Counted from the stretch's first letter, positions 42,170 to 51,598 are shown. The stretch is 64,000 bases of DNA from Candidatus Eisenbergiella intestinipullorum (GCA_019119815.1 DWWH01000044.1:35139-99138), one strand, 5' to 3'. Notes: generated from the sequence alone by a model not told the origin. Numbers and translations: made by a program.

Positions 42170-44083
42170 ATGCAGGAAAAAGAGAAAACGAAGAAAAAAT
42201 ATTTTAATTACCAGCTTCTGTACCGGAGGACGGCGCTGGTCGTATACGATATTCTGAGCATCACCGCGTCCAGCTTCCTGGCGCTGCTTCTGCGCTATGA
42301 CATGCATGTGGACGCCATTCCGGATGAATTCCTTCTGCCCGTCCGGAATTTTCTGCCGCTCAATATCCTTCTGACCCTGGCCATCTTCTATTTCTTCCGC
42401 CTGTACCACAGCCTGTGGGCCTTCGCGGGAGAAAACGAGATGCAGAATCTGGTGCTCGCCTGCTTTCTGTCCGCCATCGTGTCGGGGATCGGGCTGAACC
42501 TGTTTAAGATCTCCGGCCAGCCGGTGCCGGACAGCTACTATTTCATGTATCTGTTCCTGCTGATCACGTTCCTATTCATCAGCCGGTTTTCCTACCGGTT
42601 CCTCAGAAGCCGCAAGCACCGGATGCAGAATAAGAAGAACAACATCTCCGTCATGATCATCGGCGCCGGAGAGGCCGGAAATGCGCTGATCAAGGAGATC
42701 GTCACCAGCAATTACAGCACCATGGTGATCCGCTGCATCATCGACGACGATAAACAGAAATGGGGCCAGTTCATCCAGGGCATCAAGGTGGTGGGCGGAA
42801 GGGATAAGATCATCGAGTCCGCCGACCTTTATGACATCGACGAGATTTTCATTGCCATCCCTTCTGCTCCCCGGACGGTCATCCGGGACATCCTGGACAT
42901 CTGCAAGGAAACGAGCTGCAAGCTGCGTTCCCTGCCGGGCATGTATCAGCTGGTCAACGGAGAGGTGAGCGTCAGCAAGCTGCGGGACGTGGAGGTGGAG
43001 GATCTGCTGGGCAGAGAGCCCATCCGCGTGGACCTGGATTCCATCCTGGGCTACGTCCAGAACAAGGTGGTCCTGGTCACGGGCGGAGGAGGCTCCATCG
43101 GAAGCGAGCTCTGCCGTCAGATCGCTACGCATAGGCCGGCAAAGCTGATCATCCTGGATATTTATGAAAACAATGCCTATGATATTCAGCAGGAGCTTCT
43201 GCAGCATCATCCGGACCTGGATCTTGTGGTGCTGATCGGCTCCGTGCGCAACACGAAGCGGATGAATGCCATATTTGAAGAGTACCGTCCGGACATCGTC
43301 TATCATGCGGCCGCCCACAAGCATGTGCCGCTGATGGAGACGAGTCCCAACGAGGCCATCAAAAATAATGTGTTCGGCACCTGGAAGACCGCTTCTGCCG
43401 CAGCCATGAACGGCTGCCGCAAATTTGTGATGATCTCCACCGACAAGGCGGTGAATCCCACCAACATCATGGGAGCCAGCAAGCGGATCTGCGAAATGAT
43501 CATCCAGACCTTCAACAAGCATTATGAGACAGAATTCGTGGCGGTGCGCTTCGGAAATGTGTTGGGAAGCAACGGGAGTGTGATCCCGCTGTTCAAGAAG
43601 CAGATCGAGGCGGGCGGTCCGGTGACCGTCACCCATCCGGACATCATCCGGTATTTCATGACCATTCCGGAGGCGGTTTCCCTGGTGCTGCAGGCCGGAG
43701 CCTATGCCAGAGGAGGAGAAATCTTCGTTCTGGATATGGGAGAGCCGGTGAAGATCCTGGATCTCGCCAAGAACCTGATCCGTCTGTCCGGCTATAAGGT
43801 AGGCGAGGACATTCAGATCGAGTTCACGGGCCTTCGTCCCGGTGAGAAGCTCTATGAGGAGCTTCTGATGGACGAGGAGGGCCTGCAGGATACCGCCAAT
43901 AAGCTGATCCACATCGGAAAGCCCATCGAGCTGGACGAGGATGAATTTTTTATCCAGTTAAAGCGGCTGGAGGATGCGTCAAAGGCGGAGGTGGAGGACA
44001 TCCGCCCTCTGGTGCAGCAGATCGTCCCCACCTATGTATACAAAAAAGACGGAAGGACGGTCAGCACGGAGCAGAAAAGCTGA
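42170..44083 (+). CDS. pglF: Membrane UDP-GlcNAc 4,6-dehydratase (PglF/WbpM-like)
   Basis: A 637-residue enzyme with four N-terminal membrane helices (about 15-125), a first Rossmann domain (MIIGAGEAGNALIKEI, about 162-180) and a C-terminal SDR domain (VTGGGGSIGSELCRQIA at about 302). The active-site segment STDKAVNPTNIMGASKR has Met where soluble PseB has Tyr, as in retaining PglF/WbpM/CapD. It makes UDP-2-acetamido-2,6-dideoxy-alpha-D-xylo-hexos-4-ulose for the aminotransferase at 44.7 kb. The ATG follows AGAGGCA, five bases after the upstream gene. Confidence 0.92.
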   Translation: MQEKEKTKKKYFNYQLLYRRTALVVYDILSITASSFLALLLRYDMHVDAIPDEFLLPVRNFLPLNILLTLAIFYFFRLYHSLWAFAGENEMQNLVLACFLSAIVSGIGLNLFKISGQPVPDSYYFMYLFLLITFLFISRFSYRFLRSRKHRMQNKKNNISVMIIGAGEAGNALIKEIVTSNYSTMVIRCIIDDDKQKWGQFIQGIKVVGGRDKIIESADLYDIDEIFIAIPSAPRTVIRDILDICKETSCKLRSLPGMYQLVNGEVSVSKLRDVEVEDLLGREPIRVDLDSILGYVQNKVVLVTGGGGSIGSELCRQIATHRPAKLIILDIYENNAYDIQQELLQHHPDLDLVVLIGSVRNTKRMNAIFEEYRPDIVYHAAAHKHVPLMETSPNEAIKNNVFGTWKTASAAAMNGCRKFVMISTDKAVNPTNIMGASKRICEMIIQTFNKHYETEFVAVRFGNVLGSNGSVIPLFKKQIEAGGPVTVTHPDIIRYFMTIPEAVSLVLQAGAYARGGEIFVLDMGEPVKILDLAKNLIRLSGYKVGEDIQIEFTGLRPGEKLYEELLMDEEGLQDTANKLIHIGKPIELDEDEFFIQLKRLEDASKAEVEDIRPLVQQIVPTYVYKKDGRTVSTEQKS

Positions 44084-44146
44084 AAAGCGCGTCCGACAGC
44101 GCGTTCTTTCAAGCAGGATTTGCGCCGCTTCGGCATGGAGGGAAGC

Positions 44147-44536
44147 ATGAAAATACATCATATCGGCTATCTGGTAAAAAGGCTGGAGAAGGCCGCCGCG
44201 GAACTGGAAAAGCTGGGCTATGTCCGGCAGGGAGAGGTCACGGACGATACGTACCGGAAGGTGGACATCCTCTTTCTGGAAAAGGACGGCTATGTGGTGG
44301 AGCTGGTCAGCCCCAATGCCCCGGACAGCGTGGTGTCGGGCCTGATGAAAACCTATAAAAACGCCCCCTATCATCTCTGCTACGTCTGCGAGAATCTGGA
44401 CGAAGAGATCGCGGGGCTGACGCAGTCGGGATACGTGCAGATCGACCTGCCCGCACCCGCTCCGGCGATCGGAGGGAAGCGGGTGTGCTTCCTGATGAAC
44501 CGCTTCATCGGGATGATCGAGCTGCTGGAGCAATAG
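44147..44536 (+). CDS. VOC (glyoxalase-like) superfamily protein
   Basis: A 129-residue protein of the vicinal oxygen chelate fold: MKIHHIGYLVKRLEKAAAELEKLGY, KVDILFLEKDGYVVELVSPN, PYHLCYVCENLDEEIAGL and CFLMNRFIGMIELLEQ give the paired beta-alpha-beta-beta-beta modules, with His and Glu metal ligands at the usual strand positions. The ATG at 44147 follows TGGAGGGAAGC. It lies between the dehydratase and aminotransferase genes of the UDP-4-amino-sugar pathway, where other bacteria have an acetyltransferase gene. A role in sugar isomerisation or keto-sugar handling is possible; the actual reaction is unknown. Confidence 0.8.
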   Translation: MKIHHIGYLVKRLEKAAAELEKLGYVRQGEVTDDTYRKVDILFLEKDGYVVELVSPNAPDSVVSGLMKTYKNAPYHLCYVCENLDEEIAGLTQSGYVQIDLPAPAPAIGGKRVCFLMNRFIGMIELLEQ

Positions 44537-44539
44537 GGT

Positions 44540-44597
44540 CTGCCAGCCGGCCCGCAGGCAGAACACGGAGAATCCTGCCAGCCGGCCCGCAGGCAGA
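44540..44597 (+). repeat. 35-bp tandem repeat, hairpin-forming
   Basis: CTGCCAGCCGGCCCGCAGGCAGA occurs at 44540-44562 and again from 44575, a 35-bp period, with a partial third start (CCTGCC) after it. Each unit can fold CTGCC against GGCAG. A further hairpin, GGGTCTGCG/CGCGGACCC, follows before the aminotransferase gene. The 195-base gap holds no gene. Confidence 0.75.
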
Positions 44598-44731
44598 GTA
44601 TGGAGTATCCTGCCTGCGTTTCCGGTTCTGTGAACCGGCCGGGTCTGCGTCCGTGCGGAATCCGCGGACCCGCTTTATAAAAACCGGAATGTGAAAAATC
44701 CGGAAATCCGCACAGAAATGGAGAATGGGAT

Positions 44732-45913
44732 ATGGGAAAAGAGAGAATCTATCTGTCCTCCCCCACCATGCACGGGGATGAGCAGCGGTTTGTGAACGAG
44801 GCCTTTGAGACCAACTGGATCGCGCCTCTGGGGCCGAACGTGAACGCTTTTGAAAAGGAAATGGCGGAATATACGGGCTGCGGCCACGCGGCGGCGCTGA
44901 GCGCCGGGACAGCGGCCATCCATCTGGCCCTGCGCCTCATCGGGATTCAGCCGGGGGATGTGGTATTTTCTTCCGATCTGACCTTTTCCGCCACCTGCAA
45001 TCCCATCTGTTATGAGAAGGGAACGCCGGTATTCATCGACGCGGAAAGACAGACCTGGAACATGGACCCGGACGCGCTGGAGGCGGCCTTCGAAGCCTAT
45101 CCGGACGCGAAGGCGGTGATCTGCGCCCATCTGTACGGCACGCCCGCCCAGATCGGACGGATCCGGGAAATCTGCGACAGAAAGGGAGTGCCGCTCATTG
45201 AGGACGCGGCGGAGTCCCTGGGCTCCACCTTCCAGGGAAAAATGACGGGCTGCTTCGGCGACATCGGCATCTATTCCTTTAACGGAAACAAGATCATCAC
45301 CACCTCCGGGGGCGGCATGCTGGTCTCCGCCAATGAGGAATATGTGGACAGAGCCCGTTTCCTTTCCACCCAGGCCAGGGATGCGGCCCGTTACTACCAG
45401 CATTCCCAGCTGGGCTTCAACTACCGCATGTCCAACGTGACGGCGGGAATCGGAAGGGGGCAGCTTCTGCACATCGAAGAGCATAAGAAGAAAAAGCAGG
45501 AGATCTACCGGCAGTACAGGGAAGCCTTCGCGGACATCCCGGCCATCACCATGAACCCCATGAACCCGGACGGGGAGGCGAACAACTGGCTTTCCTGCAT
45601 CACCATCGACCCCGCCTGCGGCGTCGTTCCGGACCGGGTGATGGACGTGCTGGCCGATGAAAATATCGAGACCCGGCCCATCTGGAAGCCCATGCACATG
45701 CAGCCCATTTTCGCGGACGCGGATTTCTTCACGAAGGACGGCCGGGCAAAGGGAGCGGACAGAGCCAGCGTGCAGACCCTTGATCTGACCGCCCCGCCGG
45801 AGAGCGTGGGTGCGGATATTTTCTACCGCGGCCTGTGCCTTCCCAGCGACATCAAGAACACGCCGGAGGACATGGAACGGATCATCGCCCTGGTGCGCGG
45901 CCTGTTCGTGTAG
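44732..45913 (+). CDS. UDP-4-amino-sugar aminotransferase (PglE-like)
   Basis: A 393-residue DegT-family PLP aminotransferase. IYLSSPTMHGDEQRFVNEAFETNWIAPLGPNVNAFEKEM is the PglE/PerA-type opening. SAGTAAIHLALRLIGI, DLTFSATCNPICYEKGTPVFID and the PLP-lysine region IGIYSFNGNKIITTSGGG (Lys187) follow. It probably turns the PglF product into UDP-2-acetamido-4-amino-2,4,6-trideoxyglucose. The ATG follows ATGGAGAATGGGAT. No PglD-type left-handed beta-helix acetyltransferase accompanies it. Confidence 0.9.
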   Translation: MGKERIYLSSPTMHGDEQRFVNEAFETNWIAPLGPNVNAFEKEMAEYTGCGHAAALSAGTAAIHLALRLIGIQPGDVVFSSDLTFSATCNPICYEKGTPVFIDAERQTWNMDPDALEAAFEAYPDAKAVICAHLYGTPAQIGRIREICDRKGVPLIEDAAESLGSTFQGKMTGCFGDIGIYSFNGNKIITTSGGGMLVSANEEYVDRARFLSTQARDAARYYQHSQLGFNYRMSNVTAGIGRGQLLHIEEHKKKKQEIYRQYREAFADIPAITMNPMNPDGEANNWLSCITIDPACGVVPDRVMDVLADENIETRPIWKPMHMQPIFADADFFTKDGRAKGADRASVQTLDLTAPPESVGADIFYRGLCLPSDIKNTPEDMERIIALVRGLFV

Positions 45914-46017
45914 CGGAAAAAAAGACGCCCGCCTTTTGGGGCGGCGGTCTGTTCCCGCGGCGGCCGTTTGCCGGCCCGGTTTCACGGCGGTGCGCCGGTT
46001 TCAGAAGGGAGGAGCCA

Positions 46018-46656
46018 ATGTTTTACAGAAAATTTGGAAAAAGGGCGCTGGACATTCTTCTGTCCGGCTGTGCCATTGTGGTGCTTTCCCCCGTGCTTCT
46101 GATCGTGGCCGTCCTGGTGCGGACGAAGCTGGGAAGCCCGGTCCTGTTCCATCAGGAGCGTCCGGGTCTGAATGAGAAGATTTTTACCCTGTGCAAGTTC
46201 CGGACCATGACGGACGCGCGGGATGAAAACGGGCAGCTCCTTCCGGATTCGGTGCGCCTGACCTCCTTCGGGAAATTCCTGCGCTCCACCAGTCTGGATG
46301 AGCTGCCGGAGCTGTTCAATATTTTTAAGGGAGACATGAGCATCATCGGCCCCAGGCCGCTGCTGGTTTCCTACCTGCCCTGGTACACCGAAGAGGAACG
46401 GCTGCGTCATACAGTGCGCCCCGGCCTGACCGGACTGGCCCAGGCGTCGGGACGGAATTTCCTGGACTGGGACAGGAGGCTTGCGAAGGACGTGGAATAT
46501 GTAAAGAACCTGTCCTTTGCCATGGACATCAAGGTGCTCGTCATGACGGTGAAGGCGGTCTTTGACAGGTCCGGCGTGGCGGAGGATACGGCGGCCTGTG
46601 AAGGAAACCTGGCCCAGATCAGAAAGGCCAGGGCAGAGGCGGAAGGGAAGCTGTGA
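46018..46656 (+). CDS. pglC: PglC-type phosphoglycosyltransferase (initiating sugar transferase)
   Basis: A 212-residue monotopic sugar-phosphate transferase that starts a lipid-linked glycan by moving sugar-1-phosphate from a UDP-sugar to undecaprenyl phosphate. It consists of a single re-entrant helix (LDILLSGCAIVVLSPVLLIVAVLV), LFHQERPGLNEKIFTLCKFRTM, the catalytic Asp-Glu in SLDELPELFNIFKGDMSIIGPRPLL and RPGLTGLAQASGRN. It has the small PglC size rather than the long WbaP size. The ATG at 46018 follows GGGAGGAGCCA. The PglF and PglE homologues just upstream should make its substrate. Confidence 0.92.
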   Translation: MFYRKFGKRALDILLSGCAIVVLSPVLLIVAVLVRTKLGSPVLFHQERPGLNEKIFTLCKFRTMTDARDENGQLLPDSVRLTSFGKFLRSTSLDELPELFNIFKGDMSIIGPRPLLVSYLPWYTEEERLRHTVRPGLTGLAQASGRNFLDWDRRLAKDVEYVKNLSFAMDIKVLVMTVKAVFDRSGVAEDTAACEGNLAQIRKARAEAEGKL

Positions 46657-46776
46657 GGCAAGCGCCGGGGAAGGCCGGACGGCTTTCGCGGCAGATGGCT
46701 TTCACGGCGGACGGCGGAGGTTCATTCGGCGGAACTGCGGTATGCCGCCGCAGCTCTGCTTTGACGGAGGAAATGT

Positions 46777-47754
46777 ATGGAAATCAATCTTCTGATTTTA
46801 AGCGCGGGCACCCGCAACAAGGTGGTGCAGTATTTTAAGAAGGAGCTTGCGGGCAAAGGAAAGGTGTATGCGACGGACTGCAGCGGTCTGGCCCCTGCCC
46901 TGTATGAGGCGGACGAGGCGATCCTGGTCCCCCGCATCACGGAGCCCGGCTATCTGGATCAAATCCTTTCCATCTGCCGGGAGAAAAAAATCACCGGCGT
47001 CCTTTCTCTGATCGACCCGGAGCTCACGCTTCTTGCCCGTCACAGGGAGGAATTCCTGGCGGTGGGAACCACGCCCGTCATTTCGCCCCTGGATGCGGTG
47101 GAAACTTCCTTTGACAAGTTCCGGATGTATCAGAAGCTGTGCGAACTGCAGATTCCCACGGGACGCTGCTTCATGGATGAGGCCGCCTTTGAGGAGGCGC
47201 TTCGTGCCGGGGAGATGAAGCTGCCCGTGTTCGTGAAGCCTGCGAAGGGAAGCGCCAGCATCGGCATCAGCCGGGCGGACAGTCTGGAGGCGGTGCGGTT
47301 CTTAAGCGGCTGTCAGGAGGACATGATGATTCAGGAATACATGGACGGCACGGAGTACGGCGCGGACGTGTACGTGGATCTGATCACGAAAAAGGTGACC
47401 TCCATTTTCGTGAAGGAAAAGCTGAAGATGCGGGCCGGAGAAACGGACAAGTCCGTTTCCGTGAAGGACGAAAGACTGTTTTCCCTGATTAAAAATTTCG
47501 TTGAATCTGTCGGTTTTTGTGGTATCATTGACATAGATATTTTCCGGCGCGGGGACGAATACTGTATTTCAGAGGTCAATCCCCGGTTCGGCGGAGGCTA
47601 TCCGCACGCGTATGAGTGCGGGGTGAACGTGCCCGCGCAGATCATCCGGAATCTGGAAGGAAAGGCGAACGAAGAGAACATCGGCGCCTATGAGGAAGGG
47701 ATCTGCATGATGAAGTACAATGAGATCATGATCCGAAGGCAGGAGGAGTTGTAA
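46777..47754 (+). CDS. ATP-grasp protein, glycan-cluster associated
   Basis: A 325-residue ATP-grasp protein (CarB-like). NLLILSAGTRNKVVQYFKKEL and VLSLIDPELTLLARHREEF form the pre-ATP-grasp domain. LPVFVKPAKGSASIGISRA at about 149-167 is the ATP-binding lysine and glycine loop, and CISEVNPRFGGGYPHAYECG near 262-281 holds the metal-binding Glu/Asn. The enzyme should couple a carboxylate to an amine. It lies between PglC- and PglA-like genes with six bases to the next start, so it probably modifies the growing glycan precursor. It is only distantly similar to the ATP-grasp protein at 4,982. Confidence 0.82.
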   Translation: MEINLLILSAGTRNKVVQYFKKELAGKGKVYATDCSGLAPALYEADEAILVPRITEPGYLDQILSICREKKITGVLSLIDPELTLLARHREEFLAVGTTPVISPLDAVETSFDKFRMYQKLCELQIPTGRCFMDEAAFEEALRAGEMKLPVFVKPAKGSASIGISRADSLEAVRFLSGCQEDMMIQEYMDGTEYGADVYVDLITKKVTSIFVKEKLKMRAGETDKSVSVKDERLFSLIKNFVESVGFCGIIDIDIFRRGDEYCISEVNPRFGGGYPHAYECGVNVPAQIIRNLEGKANEENIGAYEEGICMMKYNEIMIRRQEEL

Positions 47755-47759
47755 GAAGC

Positions 47760-48893
47760 ATGGAGCCCTGTGTACTGATTTTATCCAACAGCGATTCCGG
47801 CCTGTATGATTTCCGCAGGGAGGTGCTTCAGGCGCTTCAGGATGAGGGATGGCGGGTCGTGATTTCCGTTCCGGATACCGGATACGTGCAGCGTCTGCGG
47901 CAGGCGGGATTCGAATATCTGCCCACCTCCTTCGAGCGGCGGGGCATGAATCCCTTCAAGGATCTGAAGCTTATGCTGTTTTACCGGCGCCTGATGAAGC
48001 GTTACCGGCCGGAGGCCGTGCTCACCTATACCATCAAGCCGAACATCTACGGCGGCCTTGCGGCCAGAATGACGAAAACGCCGTATCTGGCCAATATCAC
48101 GGGACTGGGGACCACCCTGGAGCATGAAGGGGCCCTGCAGAAGCTGATCGTTTTTCTGTACCGGACGGCGCTGAAAAAGGCGGCCTGCGTGTTCTTTCAG
48201 AATAAGGGGAACCGGGATTTCATGAAGGAAAGAGGCTGCATCCAGGGGAAGAGCCGGGTGATCCCCGGTTCGGGCGTAAACCTCTCCGAACACCGGGCGC
48301 AGCCCTATCCTCCTGAGACAGGGGAAAGGGAGAACGGAGCTTCGGAAGGCGGACAGGTGATCTTTCTTTCCATCATGCGGCTGATGAAGGACAAGGGGAT
48401 CGACGAGCTTCTGGAGGCGGCGGAGCGGATCCATGCGAAGCATCCGGAAACGGTGTTCCGCCTGCTGGGCGCCTATGAGGAGGAAACCCGGGCCCATTAT
48501 GAGCCGATGGTGGATCGGCTTCAGGAAAGCGGCGCGCTGGAATATTACGGCTACCGGGACGATGTTCCCTTATTTCTGGCGCAGTGCCACGCCCTGATTC
48601 ATCCCTCTTATCATGAGGGCATGAGCAATGTGCTCCTGGAGGCGGCGGCCACGGCCCGCCCGGTTCTGGCCAGCGCGGTGGAGGGCTGTCTTGATACCTT
48701 CGAGGACGGCGTGAGCGGCATTTCCTTTGCTCCCCATGACGCGGAGAGCCTGGAGCGGGCGGTGGAAGCCTTTCTCGCCCTTCCCCATGAGAAAAAACGG
48801 GAAATGGGACAAAAGGGCCGGGAATACGTGGAAAAGCGCTTTGACAGAAATCTGGTCGTAAACGCCTATCTGGAGGAACTGAAGCTGCTGTAA
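47760..48893 (+). CDS. GT4 glycosyltransferase, PglA-like
   Basis: A 377-residue GT-B fold glycosyltransferase. The acceptor half has TYTIKPNIYGGLAARMTKTPYLANITGLGTTLE, a segment typical of PglA and related enzymes that extend undecaprenyl-diphosphate-linked 4-amino sugars. The donor half carries LSIMRLMKDKGIDELLEAAERI and the E-x7-E region PSYHEGMSNVLLEAAA. It follows PglC and the ATP-grasp gene closely, so it most likely adds the second sugar. A Glu/Gly-rich linker (about 181-196) separates the two halves. Confidence 0.88.
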   Translation: MEPCVLILSNSDSGLYDFRREVLQALQDEGWRVVISVPDTGYVQRLRQAGFEYLPTSFERRGMNPFKDLKLMLFYRRLMKRYRPEAVLTYTIKPNIYGGLAARMTKTPYLANITGLGTTLEHEGALQKLIVFLYRTALKKAACVFFQNKGNRDFMKERGCIQGKSRVIPGSGVNLSEHRAQPYPPETGERENGASEGGQVIFLSIMRLMKDKGIDELLEAAERIHAKHPETVFRLLGAYEEETRAHYEPMVDRLQESGALEYYGYRDDVPLFLAQCHALIHPSYHEGMSNVLLEAAATARPVLASAVEGCLDTFEDGVSGISFAPHDAESLERAVEAFLALPHEKKREMGQKGREYVEKRFDRNLVVNAYLEELKLL

Positions 48894-49022
48894 GGGGAAC
48901 CGGACAGCAGGATAAGCCTGTTTTCGGATGCGGTCCGCCGGAGAACCGCCCGGACCGGTTCGTGACAATAGAAGAAAATGCAGAAAGAAAAATGTGCTTC
49001 CGGCACAGGAATCGAGGTTGAT

Positions 49023-50339
49023 ATGGGATTATATGAGAAGCTTGTAAACGGAGAAGAGAAACTTTCCCTGGTGGGACTGGGCTATGTGGGCATGCCCATC
49101 GCGGTGGCCTTCGGCAGAAAGATCAAGGTGATCGGCTACGATCTGAATGAAAAGAAGATCGAGCTGTACAAATCCGGCGTGGATCCCACCAGAGAGGTGG
49201 GGGACGACGTGATTAAGACCGCCAACGTGGATTTCACAGCGGACGAGACGAAGCTGAGGGAAGCCAAATTCCACATCGTCGCCGTACCCACGCCGGTGAA
49301 CGCGGACCATACGCCGGATCTGACCCCGGTGGAGGGCGCCAGCCGCACCGTGGGAAGAAACCTGACGAAGGGCAGCATCGTGGTCTTTGAGTCCACCGTA
49401 TATCCCGGCGTGACGGAGGAAATCTGCGTACCCATCATGGAAAAAGAATCCGGCCTGAAATGCGGCGTGGACTTCAAGGTCGGTTATTCTCCGGAGCGCA
49501 TCAACCCCGGCGATAAGGTACACCGTCTGGAAACCATCGTGAAGATCGTGTCCGGTATGGATGAGGAAACGCTGGACACCATCGCGAAGGTCTATGAGCT
49601 GGTGGTGGAAGCGGGCGTATACCGGGCGGAGTCCATCAAGGTGGCGGAGGCTGCCAAGGTCATTGAGAACAGCCAGCGGGACATCAACATCGCCTTCATG
49701 AACGAGCTTTCCATCATTTTCAACAAGATGGGCATCGATACCAAATCCGTGCTGGAGGCGGCGGGGACCAAGTGGAACTTCCTGAAGTTCTTCCCCGGCC
49801 TGGTGGGCGGACACTGCATCGGCGTGGACCCCTATTACCTGACCTACCGCGCGGAAATGATGGGCTATCACAGCCAGATCATCCTCGCCGGCCGCCGGAT
49901 CAACGACGACATGGGAAAATATGTGGCGGAAAATGTGGTGAAAAACCTGATCAAGGCGGACATTCCGGTCAAAACCGCCAGAGTGGCGATCCTGGGCTTT
50001 ACCTTCAAGGAGAACTGCCCGGATACCAGAAACACGAAGGTCATCGACATCGTGAACGAGCTTCGCGAATACGGCATTGAGCCGGTGATCGTGGACGAGA
50101 CCGCGGACGCGGACGAGGCGAACCGTCTGTACGGCATCACCCTTGCGGACAGGAGCGCGGTGAAAGAGGTGGACGCTCTCATCATCGCCGTGGCCCATGA
50201 GGAATTTGGGCATCTGGATCAGGAACAGATTTCCGGCTTCTTCCGTGCAGAAAATCCGAAGAAGGTTCTGGTGGACATCAAGGGCATTCTGGACCGGAAG
50301 GAGTACCAGACGGAGGATTATATTTACTGGAGGCTGTAA
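49023..50339 (+). CDS. UDP-GlcNAc/GalNAc C6-dehydrogenase (WbpO/TviB-like)
   Basis: A 438-residue nucleotide-sugar dehydrogenase that oxidises C6 twice to give a uronic acid. The NAD-binding VGLGYVGMPIAVAFG is near the N-terminus. VAVPTPVNADHTPDLTPVEGASRTVG, ESTVYPGVTEEICVPIMEKESGL and the catalytic Cys265 in VGGHCIGVDPYYL fit WbpO/TviB. ATG 49023 is used for its TCGAGGTTGAT site; 15 earlier codons are open but lack family similarity. With the next gene it forms the TviB-TviC (WbpO-WbpP) pair, which would yield UDP-GalNAcA. Confidence 0.9.
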   Translation: MGLYEKLVNGEEKLSLVGLGYVGMPIAVAFGRKIKVIGYDLNEKKIELYKSGVDPTREVGDDVIKTANVDFTADETKLREAKFHIVAVPTPVNADHTPDLTPVEGASRTVGRNLTKGSIVVFESTVYPGVTEEICVPIMEKESGLKCGVDFKVGYSPERINPGDKVHRLETIVKIVSGMDEETLDTIAKVYELVVEAGVYRAESIKVAEAAKVIENSQRDINIAFMNELSIIFNKMGIDTKSVLEAAGTKWNFLKFFPGLVGGHCIGVDPYYLTYRAEMMGYHSQIILAGRRINDDMGKYVAENVVKNLIKADIPVKTARVAILGFTFKENCPDTRNTKVIDIVNELREYGIEPVIVDETADADEANRLYGITLADRSAVKEVDALIIAVAHEEFGHLDQEQISGFFRAENPKKVLVDIKGILDRKEYQTEDYIYWRL

Positions 50340-50473
50340 AGGGGTAGGCGGACATCCGCACAAAATGCCGCCTGGGGACCGGCGCACAAAACGCGGGCCC
50401 GGCACGAAACGGAGCAGCGGTCCGGGAGATCTGAGCCGTCTGTGGATGAAAACATTTGAAACAGGAGATGACT

Positions 50474-51451
50474 ATGGGATATAAACATCTGAAATTTGAC
50501 GAAAATTCCGTATTTCTCGTAACGGGCGGAGCGGGCTTCATCGGCTCCAATCTGTGCGAGGCCATTCTGGACATGGGATATCAGGTGAGATGCCTGGACG
50601 ATCTGTCCACCGGAAAGCAGGAAAATGTGGACATGTTCCTGGACCGGGAGGGCTATACCTTCATCAAGGGAGACATCAAGGACCTGGACACCTGCCGCCG
50701 CGCCTGCGACGGGGTGGACTATGTGCTGAACCAGGCGGCATGGGGCAGCGTTCCGAGAAGCATCGAGATGCCCATTTTCTATGAGCAGAACAACATCGGC
50801 GGAACGCTGAACATGATGGAGGCGGCCAGAGAGAGCGGCGTGAAAAAATTCGTTTACGCGTCCAGCTCCTCCGTTTACGGCGACCATCCCGCCCTTCCCA
50901 AGAAGGAGGGAATCGAGGGCGATGTGCTTTCCCCTTATGCCCTGACCAAGCGCACCAATGAGGAGTATGGAAAGCTGTACAAGAAGCTGTACGGACTGGA
51001 CACCTACGGACTGCGCTATTTCAACGTGTTCGGCCGCAGGCAGAATCCGGACGGCATGTATGCGGCGGTGATTCCCAAATTCTTAAAGCAGCTTCTGCAT
51101 GACGAGGTCTGCACCATCAACGGAGACGGAAAGCAGTCCCGTGATTTTACCTATATCGACAACGTGATCGAGGCGAACCTGAAGGCCTGCCTGGCTTCCG
51201 GCGATGCCGCAGGAGAGGCCTACAACATCGGCTCCGGCGGAAGAGAATTCCTGATCGATATTTACTATGATCTGTGCAAGGCTCTCGGCAAGAACATCGA
51301 GCCCAAGTTCGGGCCTCCGAGAAAGGGAGACGTGCGCGATTCCAACGCGGACATCACCAAGGCCAGGGAAAAGCTGGGGTACGATCCGGACTACGATTTC
51401 GCCTCCGGCATCCAGCTCGCCATCGACTGGTATAAAGAAAATCTGAAATAA
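50474..51451 (+). CDS. UDP-sugar 4-epimerase (WbpP/TviC-like)
   Basis: A 325-residue extended SDR epimerase: VFLVTGGAGFIGSNLCEAIL at the N-terminus, FVYASSSSVYGDHPALPKKE and YALTKRTNEEY (catalytic Tyr and Lys), and LRYFNVFGRRQNPDGMYAAVIPKF, characteristic of the WbpP/TviC subgroup acting on UDP-GlcNAc or its uronate. The start is ATG 50474, eight bases behind AGGAG; an ATG at 50468 and a TTG at 50456 are less well placed. It partners the preceding dehydrogenase. A strong terminator follows. Confidence 0.9.
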   Translation: MGYKHLKFDENSVFLVTGGAGFIGSNLCEAILDMGYQVRCLDDLSTGKQENVDMFLDREGYTFIKGDIKDLDTCRRACDGVDYVLNQAAWGSVPRSIEMPIFYEQNNIGGTLNMMEAARESGVKKFVYASSSSVYGDHPALPKKEGIEGDVLSPYALTKRTNEEYGKLYKKLYGLDTYGLRYFNVFGRRQNPDGMYAAVIPKFLKQLLHDEVCTINGDGKQSRDFTYIDNVIEANLKACLASGDAAGEAYNIGSGGREFLIDIYYDLCKALGKNIEPKFGPPRKGDVRDSNADITKAREKLGYDPDYDFASGIQLAIDWYKENLK

Positions 51452-51458
51452 AACGGAG

Positions 51459-51534
51459 AAACCGGAACCGGCGTCCCGGGAAGCGTACGCTGTTCGCTGC
51501 GTTTCCCGAAAAAAGACGTCCGGCTCCGGTTTTT
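51459..51534 (+). terminator. Two-tier terminator after the epimerase gene
   Basis: An outer stem (AACCGGA...CCGGCGTC with GACGTCCGG...TCCGGTT) encloses an inner one (CGGGAAGCG with CGTTTCCCG) and ends in TTTTT. It should end the long transcript here and leave the formyltransferase gene to read-through or a separate promoter. Confidence 0.75.
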
Positions 51535-51598
51535 CGATCAGAAAGGCGGATCGGAATGCCTGACGGAAGATACAGAAGGGGAGGAAGGACTGAAAAAG

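Noticed and set aside
47501..47528. TTGAAT-N16-TATCAT inside the second ATP-grasp gene
   Set aside because: Weak match and sub-optimal spacing; the downstream GT4 gene is tightly coupled to the ATP-grasp gene and needs no separate promoter.
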